Assembly (NCBI GenBank): GCA_008011715.2
Contig: CP136508.1
Coordinates: 558,001-622,000, forward strand
Source of the DNA: [Empedobacter] haloabium
GTDB lineage: Bacteria; Pseudomonadota; Gammaproteobacteria; Burkholderiales; Burkholderiaceae_D
Reading direction: 5' to 3'
DNA: 64,000 nucleotides
The notes below the pieces were generated by a model. It worked only from the letters and a program-made list of their open reading frames with translations. It had not been told where the DNA came from and searched no databases. The position numbers and the translations under genes are program-made. This document shows, piece by piece, positions 49,415-58,301 of the stretch; position 1 is the first letter of the stretch, and every line of letters starts with the position of its first letter.

Positions 49415-50248
49415 ATGCGTCATCCTGTTTTCCTCTCCCTGCTGCTGGCCGCCAGTGCCGCCAGCGCCGGCAACGCGCCACCCCCGTTGACCATCAACAG
49501 CCAGAGCGACGCCCGCACCGTCATCCGTGCCGTGCCGGAGGAGGGCGCGACCGATCGCTTCGAGGTGCTGGCGGCGGACAGTGAGCTGGTCAGCTATGTC
49601 GGCCTGTCCGACGGCGACGTCGGCGGCGTCGTGTTCCGCGCCGGGAAGCTGTACGGCACCCTGACGCGCGCCCAGGCCGACACCTTCTATGCCTGCCGCG
49701 GCTATGCGACGGCGCGGCACCAGTACTGGGCGCAGGACGCGGCGCGCTGGGCGCGCTCACTGGTGCAATCTGCCCACCCGGCGACGGAGGTCGAGCTGCG
49801 CTTCACCGGCAAGTCCACGCTGAAAAGCATCAAGGCGGTGCTGGATAACCCGGCCATCGGCCAGGTCAAGGCGATCGTCGAGATGGGCACCAACCCGCTC
49901 AACGTCGTCAAGGTGCTGTCGAAGACACGCGACGAGCACCGCCAGCGCGAGCACGACAAGGACATGCTGGAAGGCCTGGGCAAGCTGGCGCCGGGCGACA
50001 GCGAAACGCGCCTGGCCGAGGTGCTGCACCCGGAAGACCTGACCTTCCTCGAGCGCGGCATCATCATGGCCTACCCGAAGTACTCGGTCGACTTCCTGGT
50101 CCGCGACGGCAAGATCCAGGCGCTGCAGCAGCCGTCGTTCCTGCAGATCGCCCGCGTCAAGGCGGCGCTGTTCTACGCGCCGAACATGAACTGGTCGCGC
50201 TGCACGCCGGAAGCGTGGCCGCAGGCCGTGCCTGCAGGCCCGCAGTGA
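49415..50248 (+). CDS. Secreted hypothetical protein
   Basis: 277 aa from ATG 49415 (MRHPVFLSLLLAASAASAGN), a clear signal peptide; an in-frame start 27 bases upstream would bury it. A TATAAT lies 26 bp upstream. Mature part is mixed alpha/beta with a basic segment (LSKTRDEHRQREHDKDMLEG) and a Cys near each end (YACRGYATARHQYW, SRCTPEAW). Not recognised; presumably periplasmic. Convergent with the nucleotidyltransferase gene. Confidence 0.75.
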   Translation: MRHPVFLSLLLAASAASAGNAPPPLTINSQSDARTVIRAVPEEGATDRFEVLAADSELVSYVGLSDGDVGGVVFRAGKLYGTLTRAQADTFYACRGYATARHQYWAQDAARWARSLVQSAHPATEVELRFTGKSTLKSIKAVLDNPAIGQVKAIVEMGTNPLNVVKVLSKTRDEHRQREHDKDMLEGLGKLAPGDSETRLAEVLHPEDLTFLERGIIMAYPKYSVDFLVRDGKIQALQQPSFLQIARVKAALFYAPNMNWSRCTPEAWPQAVPAGPQ

Positions 50249-50257
50249 CCTGACCCG

Positions 50258-51011
50258 TTAGTCCGGCACCTGCGCGCTGCGCCATGCGGCCGGTGCCGGC
50301 AGCATGAACCCCTCCAGCAGCAGCCCGCCGTGCGGCGCCAAGGTCGTACGCACGGCGCGGTCGAAGGTCGCCTTCGCCACGTCCGGTTGCGTCGCCAGCG
50401 CCGCCATCCCCGCCGTCAGATCCGCGGCCAGGTCCGGCGCCGCCGCCTTCAAGCGGCGCGCCAGGTGGCGGCCGTGACCCGACCAGGCGCCCGCCGCGCG
50501 CAGCGCGAAGTCGGCCAGCGCGCCGTACAGGTGGACGGCGATCGCCAGCGTTTCGTCCGGCGCCGTGCTGTCCGTCAGGTCTTCCAGTAGTGTCGTGATC
50601 GCGTAGCGCTGGCGCGCCATCGCCTCGGCCGTCAGCGGTGCCGGTCCGGCGTCGTACAGCTGGCGCGCATGCCGGCGCAGCCGTTGCAGCAGGGCGCTGT
50701 CGGGCAGTACGCTGACGCCGTCGTTGACCATCGCCGCCAATGGCATGCGCCCGGCGGGACCATCCATGACGCGGCAGAAGTAGTCGAACGTGGCGAGGTC
50801 GTGACCGAACAGTTCGACCGTTTGCGTGCCCACCTTCAGCGTGTCGCGCCAGGCCTGGTCGACGTGCTCGAACAGTAGCAGCAGGTCGATGTCGGAAGTG
50901 GGCGTTGCTTCGCCGCGCGCGATCGAACCGCCGATGATGGCGACCTTGGCGTCGGGCCAGCGGGGCAGCAATGCGGTGCGTACGAGTAGTCGTCGCGGCG
51001 GCGATGTGCAT
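50258..51011 (-). pseudogene. Nucleotidyltransferase-domain protein with a frame-broken start
   Basis: The main open frame (50258-50971, from a TTG) shows a minimal nucleotidyltransferase site: IGGSIARGEATPTSDIDLLL with GGS then Asp-Ile-Asp. The rest is helical with no further motifs. The TTG has no ribosome site. A proper GAGGAG + ATG stands at 51011, but in another frame (MHIAAATTTRTHR); one extra base between them would explain this. Either the 5' end is frameshifted, or the sequence has an error, or the TTG is real. Substrate unknown. Confidence 0.6.
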
Positions 51012-51246
51012 GGTGTTCTCCTCTTCTATCTCAGCAGTGTAAGCGCGGTGCGCGCAGCCTGTCACGTCGGGGCGCGCACGGCGCGGCGTCGCTGCAAACT
51101 CGGCCGCTTCGTCATAACGATATGCGTGCGCGGCGCAGTTGGCGTGGCGCTGCTGTCGCCGAATCACGACTGCGGGTCGGCGTGTGCGCCAGTGCGCGCG
51201 ATGTGGTGCCGTGCTGTCGCGCGCGCTCGCGCCAGTCTCGAACGAT

Positions 51247-51282
51247 TTCGCATACGGCCTTTAGGTAAAGGGCGTATGCGAA
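51247..51282. repeat. 36-bp near-perfect dyad
   Basis: TTCGCATACG-G-CCTTTA (51247-51263) mirrors TAAAGG-G-CGTATGCGAA (51266-51282) with one G/G mismatch and a GG centre. It could be a protein-binding palindrome or an RNA hairpin. Confidence 0.75.
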
Positions 51283-51380
51283 GCGCGGTGGAGCTGCGTG
51301 GACGCCATGGAAGACGCCGGCAGCATGCGGCAGCGTCCTGCGCTGTCGATCCAATGTGCGCTACCTCGCTGATCGCTGCA

Positions 51381-51480
51381 AAAAAAGAGCTGGAAAAGCA
51401 TGCGTGCCCGTTGCGCTTCAATAAGGTTTTCGTGTACTTTACGAACTTGAAAACGCGTCGTTATGCAAGCGCTCTTTTTT
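51381..51480 (+). ncRNA. Possible structured RNA ending in a T tract
   Basis: Nested complementarity: AAAAAAGAGC (51381-51390) with GCTCTTTTTT (51471-51480); GCGCTTCAATAA (51413-51424) with TTATGCAAGCGC (51461-51472, two mismatches); GTTTTC with GAAAAC inside; TTCGT with ACGAA near the apex. The outer arm ends as a terminator-like T6. No coding potential. Identity as an RNA gene is inference. Confidence 0.35.
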
Positions 51481-51567
51481 GGAGTGTGTAGTTGCCGCAA
51501 ACCGCAAAGAAAAACAGGACATAAAGTTCGCACAGATATGCACACGAAGCACACCGTGATCTGTAAG

Positions 51568-51606
51568 CCGCCTCGCCTGAACTGAGTCAGGCCGGGCGGT
51601 TTTTTC
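51568..51606 (+). terminator. Intrinsic terminator in the 51-kb gap
   Basis: CCGCC-tcg-CCTGA, loop ACTGAG, TCAGG-ccg-GGCGG, then TTTTTT. A plus-strand terminator with no annotated gene upstream, which implies a short unannotated transcript. Confidence 0.8.
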
Positions 51607-51952
51607 TTTCAAGGCGGAGCACGCGAATGTGCAGCGTTGTCTGGTCCAAGCATGGGTAGGAGCTGGTTGACCGCCCACCCAGGGAGACACGTAGAAGAAG
51701 AATTTTTGATGGCGTCGTCGAGCCAGGTGCACCGAAGCAGATGGTGAACCGATGCGCGGCGACGGTATCGAATGGCTGAAGTGCTGCAGTCGTGAGGAGC
51801 TGCAGCAGTTCAGCCGGTGCCGAATTCATTAGCGCAAACATCGACATGCTTGCGCCGATGAATAATTCGCCCGGCCTTCCCCCATGGTGGCGGAGGAGCC
51901 GGACGGGTTTCAATCATGTGCGTATTTTCATCCCGGATGAAGGAGAATCAAA

Positions 51953-53068
51953 ATGGCTACCGCCGCTAAGAAAACCGAAGTGAAGAAGCCAGCCGCTACC
52001 AAGGCTGCCGCTCCTGCCAAGAAGGCAGCAACCAAGTCCGCCACCGCCGCCAAGCCGGCTGCTGCGAAGAAGACCACGGCCGCCGCCAAGCCGGCTGCTG
52101 CGAAGAAGACCACGACCGCCGCCAAGCCGGCAGCCGCGAAGAAGTCGACGACGGCAGCAAAGCCAGCCGCGAAGAAAACGACGACGGCAGCAAAGCCAGC
52201 CGCGAAGAAGACCGCAGCCGCCAAGCCGGCAGCGAAGAAGTCGACGGCCGCCGCCAAGCCAGCTGCGAAGAAATCCACGACGGCAGCAAAGCCGGCCGCG
52301 AAGAAGACCACCGCCGCCAAGCCGGCCGCGAAGAAGTCGACCAGCGCCGCCAAGCCAGCAGCCAAGAAATCCACCACCGCGGCCAAGCCAGCGGCCAAGA
52401 AGTCCACCACCGCCGCAAAGCCAGCCGCGAAGAAAACCGCCGCCAAGTCCGCGACCAAGACCGCCGCCAAGCCAGCAGCGAAGAGCGCGACGAAGTCTTC
52501 CGGCAAGACCGCCGCCAAGTCGACCGCCAAGACCGCAACCAAGTCCGCAACCAAGTCCGCGTCCAAGACCGCTGCCAAGCCGGCTGCGAAGAAGACCGCG
52601 ACCAAGTCCGCTGCGAAGCCAGCCGCCAAGGCCGCCGCCAAGCCAGCTGCGAAGAAGGCCGCTGCCAAGCCGGCTGCGAAGAAGGCCGCTGCGAAGCCGG
52701 CTGCCAAGGCCGCCGCCAAGCCAGCAGCGAAACCGGCAGCGAAGAAAGCCGCCGCCAAGCCAGCTGCAAAACCTGCCGCGAAGGCCGCTGCCAAGCCGGC
52801 CGCGAAAGCTGCCGCGAAGCCTGCGGCGAAATCGGCTGCGAAGCCGGCCGCGAAATCGGCTGCGAAGCCAGCTGCAGCGCCAGCCGCCGCACCAGCCGCC
52901 GAAGCACCAGCCGCCAAGAAGGCCGCACCAGCCAAGAAGACTGCTGCCAAGAAGGAAGCCAAGCCAGCCGCCGCACCGGCTGCTGCCGCCGCTTCCGCGC
53001 CAGCCGCGAAAACCGTGCTGGCACCTGCCGCCGCCTGGCCGTTCCCGACCAGCACCCGTCCATCCTGA
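51953..53068 (+). CDS. Histone H1-like Lys/Ala/Pro-repeat DNA-binding protein
   Basis: 371 aa built almost wholly of KPAAKK, KTAAKS and KPAAKAA units, ending in a distinct non-repetitive tail (LAPAAAWPFPTSTRPS). This is the H1-like/AlgP-HctB style of bacterial nucleoid protein, strongly basic and disordered. Synonymous codons vary along the array (GCG/GCC/GCA, AAG/AAA), so it is not simply a recent slippage product. Ribosome site AAGGAGA is well placed. Repeat number is expected to vary between strains and to be assembly-sensitive. Confidence 0.85.
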   Translation: MATAAKKTEVKKPAATKAAAPAKKAATKSATAAKPAAAKKTTAAAKPAAAKKTTTAAKPAAAKKSTTAAKPAAKKTTTAAKPAAKKTAAAKPAAKKSTAAAKPAAKKSTTAAKPAAKKTTAAKPAAKKSTSAAKPAAKKSTTAAKPAAKKSTTAAKPAAKKTAAKSATKTAAKPAAKSATKSSGKTAAKSTAKTATKSATKSASKTAAKPAAKKTATKSAAKPAAKAAAKPAAKKAAAKPAAKKAAAKPAAKAAAKPAAKPAAKKAAAKPAAKPAAKAAAKPAAKAAAKPAAKSAAKPAAKSAAKPAAAPAAAPAAEAPAAKKAAPAKKTAAKKEAKPAAAPAAAAASAPAAKTVLAPAAAWPFPTSTRPS

Positions 53069-53196
53069 GACGCTGGCCCGGCCGCGAACTGACGACGCCA
53101 CCCCGGCACCGCCACGCGCAAGCGTGGGGGACGCCGGGCGCGTCGGCGTGCGCGCGGCCGGCTACGTTCACTAGAGACGGCCTGATGGGCGTAAAG

Positions 53197-53231
53197 ACCG
53201 CTGTGTGAGACAATCGCACAGCGGTTTTTTT
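53197..53231 (+). terminator. Intrinsic terminator after the H1-like gene
   Basis: ACCGCTGTG (53197-53205) pairs with CACAGCGGT (53217-53225), extended by inner pairs with a G/T wobble, followed by a run of seven T residues. Confidence 0.9.
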
Positions 53232-53257
53232 ACGCTGGCCTCAAGCCCTATTGGAGA

Positions 53258-53794
53258 ATGCTCGTGCTTAGTATTGTGATGCTGATCGTCGATACCATCG
53301 CCGTCCTGCTGGGCGGGGTGCTGCTGCTGCGGTTCTGGATGCAGGCGACCCGCGTGCGGCCGCCGTCGTCGGTGGCACAGTTTACGTTCCAGTTGTCCGA
53401 CTGGCTGGTCCGGCCGATGCGGCGCATCGTGCCTGGCGTTGGCGGCTACGACTGGGCCAGCCTGCTGGGCGCGTTCCTGATCGTGCTGCTGGCGTCGTCG
53501 TTGATGTTCATGCGCGGCGCGCCGGTGGAGCTGGTGCTGAAGCTGGCGCTGTTCCGCTTCCTGCAGTGGATACTGTACGGTTTCATGGCCCTGCTGGTGG
53601 TCGAGGCGATCTTCAGCTGGGTCAATCCGCACGCGCCGCTGGCGCCGTTCGTGCGGGCGCTGAACGAGCCGTTGCTGCGGCCGATCCGCCGGGTGGTGCC
53701 GCTGGTGGGGAGCCTGGACCTGTCGCTGCTGGTGGCGCTGGTGCTGCTGCAGATCGCCCAGCTCGTGCTGGGGATGCTGTTTGCCGGAGTATGA
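53258..53794 (+). CDS. YggT-family membrane protein
   Basis: 178 aa. Two YGGT repeats, each with paired transmembrane helices: LLLRFWMQATRVRPP with LVRPMRRIVPGVGGYD, then AIFSWVNPHAPLAPFVRALN with EPLLRPIRRVVPLVGSLDLS. The RPIRR(V/I)VP motif defines the family. YggT proteins are implicated in osmotic/K+ resistance and division in other bacteria. A perfect palindrome starts 7 bp after the stop. Confidence 0.9.
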   Translation: MLVLSIVMLIVDTIAVLLGGVLLLRFWMQATRVRPPSSVAQFTFQLSDWLVRPMRRIVPGVGGYDWASLLGAFLIVLLASSLMFMRGAPVELVLKLALFRFLQWILYGFMALLVVEAIFSWVNPHAPLAPFVRALNEPLLRPIRRVVPLVGSLDLSLLVALVLLQIAQLVLGMLFAGV

Positions 53795-53801
53795 AACCCA
53801 A

Positions 53802-53854
53802 GGGGACAGGCACCAATCTCAGGGTCGGAGACCCTGAGATTGGTGCCTGTCCCC
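53802..53854. repeat. 53-bp perfect palindrome (GGGGACAGGCACCAATCTC)
   Basis: A 25-bp perfect stem closing on a GGA loop, sitting between convergent yggT-like and PfkB genes. Same GGGGACAG ends as the rest of the family but a different interior. Confidence 0.92.
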
Positions 53855-53873
53855 GGTGCTGATCGCGCTGTCG

Positions 53874-54815
53874 TTATTCGTAGCGGTAGCCGAACGCTTT
53901 CTCGAACCGGTCCGCGATCTCTTCCTTCGTGACCACGTGGTTCTGCGCGCCCTTGTGGGCGATCTTGATCGCGCCCAGCAGGCTGGCCAGGCGGCCCGTG
54001 GTTTCCCAGCCCAGGTCGTGCGTCAGGCCGTACAGCAGGCCGGCGCGGTAGGCGTCGCCGCAGCCGGTCGGGTCCAGCACGGCGTCGGCCTGCACGGCCG
54101 GGATGTCGATGCTGGTGCCTTTCGTGTAGATCTGCGACCCCTTCTCGCCGCGCGTGACGATCAGCGCCTCCAGGCGGTGCGCGATGTCGGCCAGCGTCAG
54201 GCCGGTGCGGTCCACCAGCAGCTCGATCTCGTAGTCGTTGCAGGTCACGTAGGTGGCCTTGTCGATAAAGCTGATCAGCTGTTCGGCCGTGAACATCGGC
54301 ATCTGCTGGCCCGGATCGAAGACGAACGGGATGCCCAGGCGCTGCAGGTCGTCGGCGTGCTTGAGCATGCCCAGGTGGCCGTCCGGCGAGATGATCGCCA
54401 GGCGCGCCGGGCCGGCATCCTCGATATTGTTCTCGTGGGCGAACGACATCGCACCGGGGTGGAAGGCGTTGATCTGGTTGTTGTCCGAATCCGCCGTGAC
54501 GAAGCACTGGGCGTTGTAGGCGTCCTTCTTGATCAGGATGTTCTGCGTCGAAATGCCCAGCTTCTGCAGGCGCTCGAGGTAGGCCGCGCAGTCCTGGCCC
54601 ATCACGCCGACGATGCGCGGGTCGCCGCCCAGCAGCTTCAGGTTGTAGGCGATATTGCCGGAGCAGCCGCCGAATTCCGTGCGCATGGTCGGCACGAGGA
54701 AGGACACGTTGACCTTGTGCAGCTGGTCGGCCAGCAGGGTATCGCCGAAGCGGCCCTCGTATTGCATGATGACGTCGATGGCGAGCGAGCCACAGATCAG
54801 GGAAGTCTGGTTCAT
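53874..54815 (-). CDS. PfkB-family carbohydrate/nucleoside kinase (adenosine-kinase-like)
   Basis: 313 aa. GSLAIDVIMQYEGRF at the start, the EFGGCSGNIAYNLKLLGG substrate loop, and the second PfkB signature DPTGCGDAYRAGLLYGL with the catalytic Asp and anion hole. The overall pattern is nearest to bacterial adenosine/ribokinase-like PfkB members of Burkholderiales. Substrate not proven. 9 bp separate it from the upstream DUF3426 gene, so co-transcription is likely. Confidence 0.88.
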   Translation of the reverse strand: MNQTSLICGSLAIDVIMQYEGRFGDTLLADQLHKVNVSFLVPTMRTEFGGCSGNIAYNLKLLGGDPRIVGVMGQDCAAYLERLQKLGISTQNILIKKDAYNAQCFVTADSDNNQINAFHPGAMSFAHENNIEDAGPARLAIISPDGHLGMLKHADDLQRLGIPFVFDPGQQMPMFTAEQLISFIDKATYVTCNDYEIELLVDRTGLTLADIAHRLEALIVTRGEKGSQIYTKGTSIDIPAVQADAVLDPTGCGDAYRAGLLYGLTHDLGWETTGRLASLLGAIKIAHKGAQNHVVTKEEIADRFEKAFGYRYE

Positions 54816-54824
54816 GGTGAAACC

Positions 54825-55895
54825 TCAGGGGTAGAAGATGGCGATGTGGTAGCCCGATGCCTTGAGCCGGTCCAGTTCGAAATACAGTTTGACGGATTGT
54901 TCGCTGCGCGGGCCGAAGCCGCGCGCCAGGTCGGCCGGGCTGGCCAGGTAGTCGCGCGGCGCGAACACGCGGCGCAGCACGGGTTTGTCGGCGGCGTCGT
55001 TCAGCACCAGCTCGATGTGTGGCCAGGCCTGCACCGTGCGCGATCCGTTGCGCAGCACGGTGGCGAAGCTGAAGGTATTGTCGGCCAGCGTCTGCAGCTC
55101 GCCTTGTTCGATCGCCAGCGCGTCGATCTGGGCCGGCAGCTCGACCTTGCAGCCGAACGGTGCGCACAGGGCCTGCAACCCCGGCTGCAGCGCCGGATAG
55201 CGGGCCGCCAGCGGGTTGCGGAAGGTGCTGCCCAGCTGGACCAGCAGCAGCATGGCCAGCAGCGGCGTGCCCCAGGCCATGACGAGACGGGCGCTGCGGC
55301 CCACGCGTTCGCGGCGCTCGGCCTGGCGCACGAATTCCGGTTCGTCGGGTTCCTCGGCTGGCGTCGCCGTGGCGGCGCTGCCGGCGGCCAGCAGGGCGCT
55401 GTCCGGCGCGCCGGCCAGCAGGTCGGCGGCGGCGGCTTCGTCGGCCGTGCGTGCGCCCTCGGTATCGGCTTCATCGTCTTCCGGCACCGATTCGGCGGGT
55501 GTCTCCTCGAATGTGTGCACGTCGTCGAGCGCGACGGCGACGATGTGCTCGGACGGCAGGTCGAAGTCGCTGTCGGGGCGAGCCTCGGTCACATCGACCG
55601 AAGGGCTGGGGTCGGACCCGCCGGGTCCGACCCCGGCAGTCGGCTCAGGCTCAGGCTCAGGCTCAGGCTCCGGCTCCGGCTCCGGCGCAGGTTCAGGCGC
55701 CTCCAGGTCAAGCTCGAGATCCAGCGGAGGGGGCGGAACGGGGAGGGGGGCGACGGCCGGCTCCACGAGCGCGGCGTTGCCGTCGAAGATTTCATTGCAG
55801 GCGCCGCAGCGCACGATGCCCCCACGCAGTTTCAGCTGGTCGTGGGCGACCCGGAAAACCGTCTGACAGTGGGGGCATTGGGTGGCGAGCGCCAT
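54825..55895 (-). CDS. Zinc-ribbon and DUF3426 domain membrane protein
   Basis: 356 aa from ATG 55895. An MJ0042-type zinc ribbon at the N-terminus (CPHCQTVFRVAHDQLKLRGG, then VRCGACNEIFDG), a long acidic/Pro linker with PEPEPEP repeats, one transmembrane helix near 225-245, and a C-terminal DUF3426 domain. The linker contains a 27-bp palindrome (55608-55634) read as VGPGGSDP. In the prmA-accC neighbourhood, as usual in betaproteobacteria. Function unknown. Confidence 0.85.
   Translation of the reverse strand: MALATQCPHCQTVFRVAHDQLKLRGGIVRCGACNEIFDGNAALVEPAVAPLPVPPPPLDLELDLEAPEPAPEPEPEPEPEPEPEPTAGVGPGGSDPSPSVDVTEARPDSDFDLPSEHIVAVALDDVHTFEETPAESVPEDDEADTEGARTADEAAAADLLAGAPDSALLAAGSAATATPAEEPDEPEFVRQAERRERVGRSARLVMAWGTPLLAMLLLVQLGSTFRNPLAARYPALQPGLQALCAPFGCKVELPAQIDALAIEQGELQTLADNTFSFATVLRNGSRTVQAWPHIELVLNDAADKPVLRRVFAPRDYLASPADLARGFGPRSEQSVKLYFELDRLKASGYHIAIFYP
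55608..55634. repeat. 27-bp GGGGTCGGACCC palindrome inside the DUF3426 coding region
   Basis: GGGGTCGGACCC (55608-55619), GCC loop, GGGTCCGACCCC (55623-55634): a perfect 12-bp stem that keeps the reading frame. It resembles the intergenic palindrome family in its outer bases. Confidence 0.75.
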
Positions 55896-55911
55896 GCGCG
55901 TCGGCAGTGCC

Positions 55912-56847
55912 TTAACGCGCCGGCAGGGCTGTATCGCTGCCGAGGCGGCCGTGCAGGGCCACCCAGCCTTCGTGTTCGGCCCAGACGGACAGCTTGATGA
56001 ACGGCGCGTACGCGGCCGCCACTTCCTCCGCCTGGCGCGCCAGCACGCCGGACAGCACCAGCGCGCCGCCATCGGCCACGCGGCCGGACAGCATCGGCGC
56101 CATCAGCTTCAATGGCGACGACAGGATGTTGGCGACCACGATGTCGAAGCGCGCCTCGGCATGCTGCGACTGCGCGAAGTCTTCCGGCACGAAGAACTCG
56201 ATGTCCTGGACCTGGTTGCGCACGGCGTTGTCGCGTGCCGATTCGATTGCCTGCGGGTCGATGTCGACGCCGGCGACCTGCGTGGCGCCCAGCTTGCGCG
56301 CCACCATGGCCAGGATGCCGGAGCCGCAGCCGTAATCGAGCACCGACTGGTTCGGCGCCGGATGGGCTTCCAGCCATTCCATGCACAGCTTCGTGGTGGG
56401 ATGGCTGCCGGTGCCGAAGGCCAGGCCCGGGTCCAGTTCCAGGATCAGGGCGTTGGCATCGGGCGCCTCGTGCCAGCTCGGCACGACCCAGATGTTCTTG
56501 CCGATGTGGATCGGCTCGAACTGCGATTGCGTCAGGCGCACCCAGTCTTCGTCTTCCACCTTGCGGGTGGTGAACGCCGGCGCGGCGGCCAGGCCGATGG
56601 CGGCTGCCGCCTCGGCCACGATCGCGGCCTGGTCGGCGTCGACGTCCGTCAGCGCGACCACGCGGCTGTGTTCCCACGCCGCTTCCTTCGGCTCCATGCC
56701 CGGCTCGCCGAACAGCGGCTTTTCCTGGGCGGTGCCTTCGTCCGCGTCCTCGACGGAGACGGACAGGGCACCGGCCTCGATCAGCGCGTCCGACAGGGCT
56801 TCGGCGTTGTCGCGGGCGACTTCGATGACGATTTCAGTCCAGCTCAT
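55912..56847 (-). CDS. prmA: Ribosomal protein L11 methyltransferase
   Basis: 311 aa from ATG 56847, overlapping the accC stop by 4 bp. Trimethylates ribosomal protein L11. N-terminal substrate-binding domain ([20 protein letters not shown]), then a Rossmann methyltransferase: [27 protein letters not shown] and [12 protein letters not shown]. All SAM-site motifs are present. Part of the accB-accC-prmA run. Confidence 0.95.
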   Translation of the reverse strand: MSWTEIVIEVARDNAEALSDALIEAGALSVSVEDADEGTAQEKPLFGEPGMEPKEAAWEHSRVVALTDVDADQAAIVAEAAAAIGLAAAPAFTTRKVEDEDWVRLTQSQFEPIHIGKNIWVVPSWHEAPDANALILELDPGLAFGTGSHPTTKLCMEWLEAHPAPNQSVLDYGCGSGILAMVARKLGATQVAGVDIDPQAIESARDNAVRNQVQDIEFFVPEDFAQSQHAEARFDIVVANILSSPLKLMAPMLSGRVADGGALVLSGVLARQAEEVAAAYAPFIKLSVWAEHEGWVALHGRLGSDTALPAR

Positions 56848-58202
56848 GAACCTGCCTTGGGCATTTCCGCCAGTTTCTGTTCCAGGTAATGGATGTTGGT
56901 GCCGCCTTCGATGAAGCGGGCATCGACCATCAGCTCGCGGTGCAGCGGGATATTGGTCTGGATGCCTTCGACGACCATTTCCGACAACGCGATCTGCATG
57001 CGGCGGATGGCCTGCTCGCGGGTGGCGCCGTAGGTGATCAGTTTGCCGATCATCGAATCGTAGTGCGGCGGTACATAGTAACCCGCATACGAATGCGAGT
57101 CCACGCGCACGCCCGGGCCGCCCGGCGTGTGCCACGACGTGATGCGTCCCGGCGACGGCGTGAACTTGAACGGGTCTTCCGCGTTGATGCGGCACTCGAT
57201 GGCGTGACCGGACAGCATCACGTCGCGCTGGCGGAAGCGCAGCTTCTCGCCGCAGGCGATGCGGATCTGTTCCTGCACGATGTCGATGCCGGTGATCATT
57301 TCCGTGACCGGGTGCTCGACCTGCACGCGGGTGTTCATCTCGATGAAGTAGAACTCGCCGTTCTCGTACAGGAACTCGAACGTGCCGGCGCCACGGTAGC
57401 CGATCTTGCGGCAGGCTTCGGCGCAGCGGTCGCCGATCTTCTCGATCAGCTTGCGCGGGATGCCCGGTGCCGGCGCTTCCTCGATGACCTTCTGGTGGCG
57501 GCGCTGCATCGAGCAGTCGCGCTCACCCAGCCAGACGGCGTTGCGGTGCTCGTCGGCCAGGATCTGGATCTCCACGTGGCGCGGGTTCTCCAGGAACTTC
57601 TCCATGTAGACCTCGGGGTTGCCGAACGCGGCACCCGCTTCGCTCTTGGTCATCGTGACGGCATTGAGCAACGCCGCTTCCGTGTGCACCACGCGCATGC
57701 CGCGGCCACCGCCACCGCCGGCCGCCTTGATGATGACGGGATAGCCGATTTTGCGGGCGATCTGCACGATGGCCTTCGGGTCGTCCGGCAGGGCGCCGTC
57801 GGAGCCGGGCACGCACGGCACGCCGGCCTTGATCATGGCCTGCTTGGCCGAGACCTTGTCGCCCATCAGGCGGATCGAGTCGGAACGCGGGCCGATGAAG
57901 ACGAAGCCGGATTTCTCGACGCGCTCGGCGAAGTCGGCGTTCTCGGACAGGAAGCCGTAGCCCGGGTGGATCGCTTCGGCATCGGTGACTTCGGCGGCGC
58001 TGATGATGGCCGGCATGTTCAGGTAGCTCTGCGCCGACTGGGCCGGCCCGATGCAGACGGATTCATCGGCCAGCTTGACGTATTTCGCGTCCTTGTCCGC
58101 TTCGGAGTGGACGACCACCGTCTTGATGCCCATCTCGCGGCAGGCGCGCTGGATACGCAGCGCGATTTCACCGCGATTGGCAATGAGGATTTTTTCAAAC
58201 AT
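56844..58202 (-). CDS. accC: Acetyl-CoA carboxylase, biotin carboxylase subunit
   Basis: 452 aa from ATG 58202 ([20 protein letters not shown]). Carboxylates biotin on AccB with ATP and bicarbonate, first step of fatty-acid synthesis. ATP-grasp features: [31 protein letters not shown], and [14 protein letters not shown]. 99 bp downstream of accB. Confidence 0.97.
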   Translation of the reverse strand: MFEKILIANRGEIALRIQRACREMGIKTVVVHSEADKDAKYVKLADESVCIGPAQSAQSYLNMPAIISAAEVTDAEAIHPGYGFLSENADFAERVEKSGFVFIGPRSDSIRLMGDKVSAKQAMIKAGVPCVPGSDGALPDDPKAIVQIARKIGYPVIIKAAGGGGGRGMRVVHTEAALLNAVTMTKSEAGAAFGNPEVYMEKFLENPRHVEIQILADEHRNAVWLGERDCSMQRRHQKVIEEAPAPGIPRKLIEKIGDRCAEACRKIGYRGAGTFEFLYENGEFYFIEMNTRVQVEHPVTEMITGIDIVQEQIRIACGEKLRFRQRDVMLSGHAIECRINAEDPFKFTPSPGRITSWHTPGGPGVRVDSHSYAGYYVPPHYDSMIGKLITYGATREQAIRRMQIALSEMVVEGIQTNIPLHRELMVDARFIEGGTNIHYLEQKLAEMPKAGS

Positions 58203-58301
58203 GGCTAGTTCTATCTTTGCGAACACCCGGACTGGCCGGGTGCTCTTTGTAGATGAGGAGGTGCTGACTCGCGCTGGCCGCTGGCGGCCGCGTCAGAATC
58301 T

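Larger units (their letters stand above)
51012..51952. other. 941-bp region without a supported gene, rich in dyads
   Basis: No open frame here has a convincing ribosome site or family features. The middle (51360-51610) is visibly more A/T-rich than neighbours. Three strong inverted repeats are annotated separately (51247, 51381, 51568). The last ~350 bp before the histone-like gene hold only short open frames. Candidate home of one or more structured RNAs. Confidence 0.5.

Noticed and set aside
51381..51480. Folded segment considered as an integron attC site
   Set aside because: No RYYYAAC/GTTRRRY core pair and no integrase or cassette array nearby.
52010..52880. Repetitive array considered as a CRISPR or satellite
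   Set aside because: Units are codon-length multiples of variable size in one reading frame with synonymous variation; there are no constant spacers.
51914..53219. Gly/Leu-rich, Ala/Phe-rich and Ser/Trp-rich minus-strand frames opposite the KPAAK gene
   Set aside because: They are trivial reverse translations of the AAG/GCC repeat array; only the plus frame has a ribosome site and a non-repetitive tail.
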